Assembly (NCBI GenBank): GCA_900542525.1
Contig: UQNZ01000004.1
Location: 62,001-126,000 of the forward strand
Direction: 5' to 3'
DNA length: 64,000 nt
Source of the DNA: an uncultured Eggerthella sp.
GTDB taxonomy: Bacteria > Actinomycetota > Coriobacteriia > Coriobacteriales > Eggerthellaceae
A model generated the notes under the pieces. It made no database searches. It was given only the letters and a program-made list of their open reading frames with translations, and was not told the DNA's origin. The translations under genes and the position numbers were made by a program. Within the stretch, counting starts at the first letter, position 1; each line of letters opens with the position of its first letter. Shown here piece after piece: positions 42,260 to 49,605 of the stretch.

Positions 42260-43477
42260 ATGCGCGTGCTCGTGGTGAATGCAGGAAGCTCTTCACTCAA
42301 GAGCCAACTGATCGAAACCGATGGCAAAGTAACGCTGATGAAATGCCTTGCCGAAAAGGTTGGCACACCAAGCGCATTCATGAATGTTTCGTTCGCCCCA
42401 GATTTCCAAAAGACCACCTATAACGTGGCCGATATGCCTGTGCAGGAATGCCTTGCAAAGCTGCTCGACATCCTCGTGGACGATCCCGAATCTCCCATCA
42501 GCAGCCTTTCCCAGATCGACGCCATTGGCAACCGTGTGGTAGCCGGTGGTGAATACTTCACGCGCTCGGTCATCATCGATGAAGCTGTTCGTGAAAAGCT
42601 TGCCATCTGCGAAGAGCTCGCACCGCTCCACAACCCTCCCGCCGATGCCTGCATCGACCTCATGCGCGAGGCTATGCCGAACACCCCGCAAGTCGCGGTC
42701 TTCGACACCGCTTTCCACGCGACCATGCCAGCGAAAGCATACATGTACCCCCTGCCACGCGAATACTACGAAAAGTACCGCATTCGCCGCTATGGCGCGC
42801 ATGGCACGAGCCATCGTTATGCCGCACAACAGGCTGCGAACTTGCTCGGACGGCCCCTGCGCGATTTGGGTCTTATCACCTGCCACCTGGGCAATGGTGG
42901 CTCGATCACAGCGGTGAACCACGGCAAATCTATCGATACCTCCATGGGCTTCACCCCACTCGAAGGATTGATGATGGGCACACGCTCAGGCTCCATCGAT
43001 CCAGCTATCGTTACCTACCTCATGCGCCGTGAACACAAATCCTTCGACGAGATGGATGCGATCTTGAACAAGGAAAGCGGCATTTTGGGCGTATCGGGCG
43101 TATCGGCCGACATGCGCGATGTGCTTGCCGCTGCTGCAGCAGGCAACGAACTTGCCGATCTTGCGATCGACATGTATGTCTACCGCATTCAGAAGGCCAT
43201 CGGTGGCTACTACGCTGCCATGACGCGCACCGATGCGGTGGTTATGACTGCGGGAATCGGCGAAAACTCCGCTGAACTGCGCGAACGAATCTTTGCAGGC
43301 CTCGCTCATATGGGCATGATCCTCGACCACGAACGCAACGACGTTACTGGCCAGATCGGCGTGAACCGCATCATCTCGATCGACGATAGTCCCATCAAGA
43401 TCTGCGTGGTCACCACCGATGAAGAGGTGCGCATCGCGCGCGAAACCGACAATCTCGTCGGGCAACTGCATGAATAG
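42260..43477 (+). CDS. ackA: Acetate kinase
   Basis: A 405-residue enzyme that converts acetyl phosphate and ADP to acetate and ATP. It begins MRVLVVNAGSSSLKSQ, with N7 in the conserved position, and has HGTSHR, HLGNGGS, GLMMGTRSGSIDP and TAGIGENS, all diagnostic of acetate kinase. The ATG at 42260 is chosen because GGAG ends 6 bases upstream; an ATG at 42254 is too close. An extended -10 TGATATACT lies at 42155-42163. No phosphotransacetylase gene is next to it, so pta must be elsewhere. Confidence 0.96.
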   Translation: MRVLVVNAGSSSLKSQLIETDGKVTLMKCLAEKVGTPSAFMNVSFAPDFQKTTYNVADMPVQECLAKLLDILVDDPESPISSLSQIDAIGNRVVAGGEYFTRSVIIDEAVREKLAICEELAPLHNPPADACIDLMREAMPNTPQVAVFDTAFHATMPAKAYMYPLPREYYEKYRIRRYGAHGTSHRYAAQQAANLLGRPLRDLGLITCHLGNGGSITAVNHGKSIDTSMGFTPLEGLMMGTRSGSIDPAIVTYLMRREHKSFDEMDAILNKESGILGVSGVSADMRDVLAAAAAGNELADLAIDMYVYRIQKAIGGYYAAMTRTDAVVMTAGIGENSAELRERIFAGLAHMGMILDHERNDVTGQIGVNRIISIDDSPIKICVVTTDEEVRIARETDNLVGQLHE

Positions 43478-43626
43478 AGGCACTCCCCTGCTTTACGGGA
43501 AATAGCACGCGGGCTTGTCGTGCGCCCTTTCAAATACCGAATGAGAACCTCCACCCATCTATCGCGCTAAAGTCTAGAGTGCGCGTAATAATGGTACAGA
43601 CATAACAAACGCGAGGAAGGAATATC

Positions 43627-44835
43627 ATGAACGATGCCGCATCCCTTTTCGACACCGAAGCACTGCTCTCCGACGGGATCAAATCGACTCCGCCTTCCTT
43701 CGTTCGCAGTATCCTCAAAGCGGCATCCGACCCGAATGTGACCTCATTCGCAGGTGGATTGCCCAACCCCATCTCGTTTCCTGAAGATGAACTGCTGAAA
43801 TCAATGGAGCGCGTGGTGGCCGAACAAGGTCCGAACGCCTTCCAGTATTCCTCGACCGCGGGCATCGATGAACTCCGCCAGTGGATCGCCGATCGTTACA
43901 ATAAGCGCTTCGGTACCGACTACGTGCTCGATGACGTGCTCATTACCACTGGGTCGCAGCAGATCCTCGACCTGCTCAGTAAGGTACTGCTCGACAAGGG
44001 TGATGGCGTGATCGTGGAAAACCCTACCTATCTTGCCGCCATCCAAGCCTTCGCGCTTCAGCAACCAGTGTTCCGCGGTGTGGAGCTCACGAGCGAAGGG
44101 CTCAACATCGACGAACTGAACGCAGCACTCGATGCTGGTGCTAAGATGATCTACCTTATACCGAACTTCCAGAACCCCACTGGCCTCACCTATACGGCAG
44201 AAAACCGCGAACAGGTGCGCAAGGCTCTCTCGAAACACAACATCGTGGTCGTGGAAGATGACCCTTATGGCGAATTGCGCTTCGAAGGTGAATCACTGCC
44301 CTATATTGGCGCGACGAATCATCCCCACGGCGTGGTCATGGGATCCTTCTCCAAAACCGTCACGCCTGGTTTCCGCATGGGATACCTGCTCACAAAAGAC
44401 CATGATCTCCTGTTCAACATCTCAACAGCAAAAGAGGCAGCCGACCTGCATACCAATGTGTTCGCACAGTACGTTATCTACGACTACCTCATGCACAATG
44501 AGCTCGATGAGCACCTCACTAAGATTCGCGAACTCTATCGCAACCAAGCGGGCGCCATGGTTGATGCCATGAAGGAGTTCTTCCCTGCCGAGGTCAAATT
44601 CACCATCCCCGAAGGCGGCATGTTCCTCTGGGTAACGCTTCCTGAAGGGATCGCCGCGATGGATTTATTCGACAAAGCGCTCGAACAAAATGTTGCCTTC
44701 GTTCCTGGCGATCCGTTCTACGCTGAAGGCGGCAAACACTCCACGCTACGCTTGAACTTCACGAACGCCGACAAGGAGACCATCCGCTCAGGCATCAAGC
44801 GCCTTGCTGAAGTGATCGAGGCCGAACTCGCCTAG
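43627..44835 (+). CDS. PLP-dependent aminotransferase, class I/II (2-aminoadipate-type)
   Basis: A 402-residue fold-type I aminotransferase. K243 (GSFSKTVTPGFRMGY) binds PLP; NPTG is at 183-186 and the DDPYGELRF stretch at about 211 binds the cofactor. The pattern fits the LysN/ArAT-like branch (multi-substrate, aromatic or 2-aminoadipate aminotransferases). It would use glutamate/2-oxoglutarate, in line with the GltBD genes in the window. GAGGAAGGA precedes the ATG. It stands alone. Confidence 0.9.
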   Translation: MNDAASLFDTEALLSDGIKSTPPSFVRSILKAASDPNVTSFAGGLPNPISFPEDELLKSMERVVAEQGPNAFQYSSTAGIDELRQWIADRYNKRFGTDYVLDDVLITTGSQQILDLLSKVLLDKGDGVIVENPTYLAAIQAFALQQPVFRGVELTSEGLNIDELNAALDAGAKMIYLIPNFQNPTGLTYTAENREQVRKALSKHNIVVVEDDPYGELRFEGESLPYIGATNHPHGVVMGSFSKTVTPGFRMGYLLTKDHDLLFNISTAKEAADLHTNVFAQYVIYDYLMHNELDEHLTKIRELYRNQAGAMVDAMKEFFPAEVKFTIPEGGMFLWVTLPEGIAAMDLFDKALEQNVAFVPGDPFYAEGGKHSTLRLNFTNADKETIRSGIKRLAEVIEAELA

Positions 44836-44879
44836 CTGCTCTTCCTTCGCGCTTGCTCACTTGGGCCTGCTTGAAACTA

Positions 44880-44907
44880 GAACATATGTTCGCTCTTGTG
44901 CTATACT
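44880..44907 (+). promoter_or_regulatory. SOS box and extended -10 of the Y-family polymerase gene
   Basis: GAACATATGTTC (44880-44891) is a perfect palindrome, followed by G, and matches the Gram-positive and actinobacterial LexA box CGAACATATGTTCG except at the first base. TATACT (44902-44907), preceded by TGC, is an extended -10. A LexA dimer here would block polymerase. The GTG start follows the -10 by 6 bases. Confidence 0.85.
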
Positions 44908-44913
44908 GGGCGC

Positions 44914-46251
44914 GTGAGCGAAACACCAAAAACATACTGCTGTATCGATCTGAAAAGCTTCTATGCCAGCGTAGAATGCGTTGCTCGCAAGTGGGATCCC
45001 TTTGAGAAGAACCTCGTAGTGGCAGATCCTGAACGCACCGAGAAGACCATCTGCCTGGCGGTCTCCCCCGCCATGAAAGCGCTCGGAGTGCCGGGGCGTT
45101 GTCGCGTGTTCGAGATTCCTGAAGGTATCGAGTACTTCATGGCAAAGCCGCGCATGCGCCTCTACATGGAAGTTTCAGCAAAGATCGTTTCGATCTACTT
45201 GCGCTTCGTGAGCGCTGTCGACCTGCATGTCTATTCGATCGACGAATGCTTCATCGATCTCACGCCTTATCTTTCTCTCTATAAGACCAGCGCGAAAATG
45301 CTCGTAGACCGCATGCGCGATGCAGTCTACGCAGAAACAGGGATCACAGCCACTGCTGGCATTGGTCCGAATCTCTTCTTGGCGAAAGTGGCGCTCGATG
45401 TTGCCGCGAAGCACAGCGAAGATGGTATCGGTGTGCTGAACGAGGAGAGCTTCATGCAGCAAATCTGGCATCACCGCCCCATCACTGATATCTGGCAGAT
45501 CGGACGCGGCATCGCCACACGACTCGCGCGCTTTGGTATTCGCGATCTTGAAGGGGTGGCCCACGCCGATATCGATCTGCTCTACCGAGAGTTCGGCGTG
45601 AATGCTGAATTCTTGATCGACCACGCTTGGGGGCTTGAACCCTGCACGATCGCCGAGATCAAGGCCTACGAACCTGAGAGCACCTCATTCGGCAATGGTC
45701 AGGTGCTTCCGTGCGACTACACCTTCGATGAGGCACGCATGGTACTGCGCGAGATGGTCGATGAAACTGCGCTGGAGCTCGTGGACAAACAGGTTGTTGC
45801 AAGTTCTGTACATCTCTACGTTGGCTACAAGAAGGATGATGAAAAGAAGCATCTTCAAGGCAGCAGCAGCTTAACCTCGAAGGATCGTAGTGAAGTGAGC
45901 AAAGGCCTCCGCACGAGTTCGCATACGAGCACAAGCCACAAGCTTAGCTTTTCGACCAACTCCTTCAAAGAACTGCTGAACATATTCGACGAGCTTTACT
46001 GCCAGCGCGTGCGGCACGACCTACCCATTCGGCGCATCAACATCAGCTGCGGAAACCTCGAGCCTGAAGAATACGCCACACACACGCTCTTTAGCGATAT
46101 TGAAGCCGAAGAAGAAGAGCGTGCGCAACAGGATGCGCTGCTTGCGATAAAGCAGAGATTCGGAAAAGATGCTGTCATGCGCGGCACCTCATACAAGAAA
46201 AAAGCGCGCGGGCTTGAACGTGCGCATCTCGTAGGAGGACACAATGCCTAA
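44914..46251 (+). CDS. Y-family DNA polymerase (UmuC/UvrX-like)
   Basis: A 445-residue translesion polymerase. It starts with the CIDLKSFYASVE palm motif (D12) and has the catalytic YSIDECF (D110, E111). A finger, thumb (helix-hairpin-helix, WQIGRGIATRLARFG) and little finger domain follow; residues 305-340 are serine-rich and may be a loop. It replicates past DNA lesions at low fidelity. The GTG at 44914 is placed right at the predicted transcription start, so the transcript is leaderless. The stop overlaps the YolD-like gene by 8 bp. The SOS box shows LexA control. Confidence 0.9.
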   Translation: MSETPKTYCCIDLKSFYASVECVARKWDPFEKNLVVADPERTEKTICLAVSPAMKALGVPGRCRVFEIPEGIEYFMAKPRMRLYMEVSAKIVSIYLRFVSAVDLHVYSIDECFIDLTPYLSLYKTSAKMLVDRMRDAVYAETGITATAGIGPNLFLAKVALDVAAKHSEDGIGVLNEESFMQQIWHHRPITDIWQIGRGIATRLARFGIRDLEGVAHADIDLLYREFGVNAEFLIDHAWGLEPCTIAEIKAYEPESTSFGNGQVLPCDYTFDEARMVLREMVDETALELVDKQVVASSVHLYVGYKKDDEKKHLQGSSSLTSKDRSEVSKGLRTSSHTSTSHKLSFSTNSFKELLNIFDELYCQRVRHDLPIRRINISCGNLEPEEYATHTLFSDIEAEEEERAQQDALLAIKQRFGKDAVMRGTSYKKKARGLERAHLVGGHNA

Positions 46252-46438
46252 CGAATTGCCCTTTAGCGCACACAACAGCGCTCACCCAGAACGTTATATC
46301 TTGGGCAAGCCCCACCCCGATCGCGCACGCCAATTCAAGCCATTCGCTGCTCTGCGCGGCTATGAAGAATTGATCGAGCGCGTTATGGCAGAAGCAAATG
46401 AGCCCCACGATTTCGCGGGGCTTGAAGAATCTTGCTGA
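46244..46438 (+). CDS. YolD-like small protein, partner of the Y-family polymerase
   Basis: A 64-residue protein overlapping the polymerase stop by 8 bp, with GTAGGAGG upstream of its ATG. The core HPDRARQFKPFAALRGYEELI resembles the YolD-like domain (compare RA-x-x-x-PFAAL-x-G). In Firmicutes YolD-like genes accompany uvrX/yqjW polymerase genes and are thought to act with them as UmuD-like partners. The role here is inferred from location and motif. Confidence 0.72.
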   Translation: MPNELPFSAHNSAHPERYILGKPHPDRARQFKPFAALRGYEELIERVMAEANEPHDFAGLEESC

Positions 46439-46444
46439 AGGCGA

Positions 46445-46461
46445 CGAACGACCGGGTAGTT
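46445..46461 (+). repeat. Intergenic 17-mer repeat, copy 2
   Basis: CGAACGACCGGGTAGTT is identical to 26787-26803. It lies 7 bp after the YolD-like stop and 6 bp before the end of the convergent surface protein gene. Confidence 0.6.
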
Positions 46462-46466
46462 CATCA

Positions 46467-47849
46467 TCAAGCACGCTTGCGCGAGCGCATGAGGTAGATG
46501 CCTAACAGCACCAGTGCAACAAGCGCTGTAGCTCCTGAGGCCCAAGCGATGATCGGCACACCATCGCCTGTTTTTGCAAGATTATCTGCTTCATAGAGAG
46601 CATCCCGATATTCTGCAAGCGCTTTGTTTGCTTGCTCCTTATTTACGGGATTTGCAAGCATCTCGTCGGTAACGTCAAGCTCGCCGCGATCGACCTCATT
46701 GCCGAGGAAATCATCTTTGGATTCATCATTGTCAATCACGCCATCAGGCAAGGTGGAGGTGATGTCGTCCTTGTCGAAAGTACCATCGGAAGGCAGATCG
46801 GGCGAAGGCGTGCCAATACCAGAATCAACGCTGCCATTATCACCCGAGTCAGCGCCATTGTTGCCTGAATCTACGCCATTGTCTCCACTGCCGGCATCCC
46901 CACTGCCCGTATTGCCCTCATCTGCTGGCGGAATGATATCGTCGGGCACTTCAAGATCATCAGGAAGCGTTGAGGATGTAGGGGTATAGAGCACGTTGAT
47001 CACATTGTTATCGGGATCGGTGCCCAAGCGAATCTCAGCCGGATAGGTGTCGATCACATACATATCATCAAGTTTGTATTCGTATGCATCGCCTTCAACG
47101 AGCTTGTCGAAACGCTGATTCATGAATTTCTCCGATCCCATTTTGAAGAACTCGACGTCATCAGGAGCTAAAGCTTCGCTCCACGTATCAGCATCAAGAT
47201 CGGCCCCGGTCATCACATAATAGTTGACCGTGTATTCACTGCTCCATTTCTTGATATAGATCAGATCGAAGGTGTTCTTATTCGGATCGGTCGTGACCGT
47301 AAGGTTCAGTGGCCAACCATCGAAGAAGAAATGCCCAGGAAGATCGAGAACATAATCCCACGCATTGAGCACATCGCCCTCTTTCAGACCGGTAAGGACG
47401 CGTGTCCCCAGCACGCGACGCCCCATGTCATCGACGACCGCATCCGGTTCGTCATTGTAGTTCATGTATTCGAGATAACGAATGGTGACCGTGCAATCAT
47501 CGCTGGGTGTGGATGCTGCAGGATTATCCTGCGCATTCTGCTCATTTTCTTTTTCGAGCATTGCAATGTTGGCATCGTCCAAATTGCCTGTAGCAGTGAG
47601 GTCTTGTTCACCCTGCTGATCGTTCGCCGCGCGCTCTTTGATGATCGCTTCAACCTCTTCGATAGCTTCTTCGCGCTGCGCAGAAGCCTCCTCGATCGCC
47701 TCGAGCATTTCCGCGGAATCAGTATCTTCCGCTGAAGCCAAGAGCGGACCTGAAAAGGCAAAGCAGACCGAAAGAGCAACTGCACTGATCGCGAGAAGCG
47801 ATGCGACGATGAACGAATGCTTATACGTTCTTATTGCTTTACTGATCAT
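46467..47849 (-). CDS. Sortase-anchored surface protein with LAKTG signal
   Basis: A 460-residue exported protein. An N-terminal signal (about residues 1-40, ending near ASA) is followed by a Glu/Ala-rich coiled region (42-110). Two tandem beta-rich modules (about 118-215 and 215-312) each end in a DPN(K/N)N...LIY/VLY pattern, resembling MucBP or bacterial-Ig-like repeats. A flexible G/D/S/N-rich stalk (about 320-370) is followed by a sorting signal: LAKTG at 424-428, a hydrophobic helix and a basic tail (RSRKRA). The motif differs from LPXTG only by A for P. No sortase gene is in the window. Confidence 0.8.
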   Translation of the reverse strand: MISKAIRTYKHSFIVASLLAISAVALSVCFAFSGPLLASAEDTDSAEMLEAIEEASAQREEAIEEVEAIIKERAANDQQGEQDLTATGNLDDANIAMLEKENEQNAQDNPAASTPSDDCTVTIRYLEYMNYNDEPDAVVDDMGRRVLGTRVLTGLKEGDVLNAWDYVLDLPGHFFFDGWPLNLTVTTDPNKNTFDLIYIKKWSSEYTVNYYVMTGADLDADTWSEALAPDDVEFFKMGSEKFMNQRFDKLVEGDAYEYKLDDMYVIDTYPAEIRLGTDPDNNVINVLYTPTSSTLPDDLEVPDDIIPPADEGNTGSGDAGSGDNGVDSGNNGADSGDNGSVDSGIGTPSPDLPSDGTFDKDDITSTLPDGVIDNDESKDDFLGNEVDRGELDVTDEMLANPVNKEQANKALAEYRDALYEADNLAKTGDGVPIIAWASGATALVALVLLGIYLMRSRKRA

Positions 47850-48083
47850 ATCTCATACTCCTTTCGGAGCCCTTATGCACCAATAACTATGTGCCAAACA
47901 GTACTACCTTCGTTTTGTCTTCGTTGCAAGAATCACAAAACGTGGCGAACATGTTATAGAGATGATAAGAAGAGTACAACTAGTCGAAAAAAACGCGCAA
48001 TCTCTCCATGTTTTGCATGCAAGATGCAGACAAACCAAAGAACATCGCAGGTTCATCCAAAAACCAAGAACGAAGCGCTATGT

Positions 48084-49511
48084 TTAGCCGAGCCCGAACC
48101 ACAAAGCGAACTTAGGCGCGTAGCCCATCACGAAGATGATGCCGATCAGGATCGGCACACCGAACATGAGCCAATAGCGAGACCAGCGCGGAAATTTGAT
48201 GCCCTCACCAGTATCGGCAGCTTTAAGGAAATTATCCCATCCCCATCCACTGCGCGTGACGCAGAAGATCACATAGAGCAAGCTACCCAACGGCAACAGG
48301 TTATTGGATACGATGAAGTCTTCGATCGACTGGATGTCGCCAATGCCAGGGATGCCCACACCCGACCATACATTGAAGCCAAGCGCGCACGGAATACTCA
48401 AAATCGTCACAAGCAATGCGGTACGAGCGATCGCTTGAGAGCGCGACACATTCCAGCGCTCCATCGTGAACGTGATGAGGCACTCGAACACCGCAATGAT
48501 GGTCGAAAGCGCAGCAAAACTCATGAACACGAAAAAGAGCGTTCCCCAAATCTGGCCGAAAGGCATCTGTTCGAATACGTTAGGCAAGGTAACGAACACG
48601 AGCGCGGGCCCCTGATCGGGTGCAACCGCAAACGCAAAACATGCCGGAAAGATGATAAGACCTGCAACAATAGCGACAAAGGTATCGAGGCCGCAGATAC
48701 GCAGTGCCTCCCCCGTGAGCGCACGGTCATTACCAATGCGCGAACCGAAGACCTCCATGGCGCCAATGCCGAGCGAAAGCGTGAAGAATGCCTGACCCAT
48801 AGCGGCATAGACCACTTCGCCGAAGTGCCCGATGCCACCACCGAACATCTTCTCAAAATCGGGAATGAGGTAGAATTCGAGACCTGCTTCTGCGCCAGGG
48901 AGCGTGACCGAACGAAACACGAGCGCGACCATCACGAACAGCAAGCAGATCATCATGATCTTCGTGATGCGCTCGACCCCCTTCTGGAGACCAAGGCTGC
49001 ACACAAGAAAGCCGATCACGACGACCGCAAGCATCCAGCCAAGCATTTCGGTAGGGCTGCCGAGCATCGCAGAGAACACCCCTGCAACTCCCTCAACGCT
49101 CTGACCTACGAACTCGCCGGTTGCCATCTTCGCCATATAAGCGAGCATCCAACCGCACACAACGGTGTAGAACATCATCAAGATCATGCAGCCGATATAC
49201 GACCACCAGCCGAACCAGTTCCATTTACCTGAAGGCTGCAAGCGTTCGAAAGCACGCGCGCAACTGCGCTGGCTCGCACGACCGATCGCGAATTCCATGA
49301 TCATAACGGGTAGGCCAAGGATCACGAGGAAGATCAAATAGAGCAGGATGAAAGCTGCGCCACCATATTCGCCGGCAATATAAGGGAAACGCCAAACATT
49401 GCCGAGCCCGATCGCGCACCCTGCGCTGATGAGAATGAAGCCGAGACGTGAGGCGAAGTGCTCACGTCCTCCATTTGAGGGAGTAGCATCCTGAGATTTT
49501 TTGATTGCCAT
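48084..49511 (-). CDS. Sodium-dependent (NSS/SNF family) transporter
   Basis: A 475-residue transporter with 11-12 helices. The opening ASRLGFILISAGCAIGLGNVWRFPY (split at residues 20-45) is diagnostic of the neurotransmitter:sodium symporter family, which includes LeuT, TnaT and MhsT. These take up amino acids with Na+; the amino acid cannot be told by eye. The ATG at 49511 is chosen because AAAGGA lies 6 bases upstream. It stands alone. Confidence 0.9.
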   Translation of the reverse strand: MAIKKSQDATPSNGGREHFASRLGFILISAGCAIGLGNVWRFPYIAGEYGGAAFILLYLIFLVILGLPVMIMEFAIGRASQRSCARAFERLQPSGKWNWFGWWSYIGCMILMMFYTVVCGWMLAYMAKMATGEFVGQSVEGVAGVFSAMLGSPTEMLGWMLAVVVIGFLVCSLGLQKGVERITKIMMICLLFVMVALVFRSVTLPGAEAGLEFYLIPDFEKMFGGGIGHFGEVVYAAMGQAFFTLSLGIGAMEVFGSRIGNDRALTGEALRICGLDTFVAIVAGLIIFPACFAFAVAPDQGPALVFVTLPNVFEQMPFGQIWGTLFFVFMSFAALSTIIAVFECLITFTMERWNVSRSQAIARTALLVTILSIPCALGFNVWSGVGIPGIGDIQSIEDFIVSNNLLPLGSLLYVIFCVTRSGWGWDNFLKAADTGEGIKFPRWSRYWLMFGVPILIGIIFVMGYAPKFALWFGLG

Positions 49512-49605
49512 GAACATCCTTTGACGCAGGGAACCGATACGCAAGATTGCGCAGTACGATTGTGCGTGAAAATAGGCTCACCTGCCTGAAGAATTCGCTC
49601 GTTGG

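Noticed and set aside
47941..47958. Possible second SOS box (CGAACATGTTATAG)
   Set aside because: Only the left half matches the LexA consensus; the right half lacks GTTCG at the right spacing, and the flanking genes are a surface protein and a symporter.
47817..49232. 471-codon plus-strand frame opposite the NSS symporter
   Set aside because: Its protein is rich in His, Arg and Asp, a typical antisense shadow; the minus strand encodes a clear NSS transporter.
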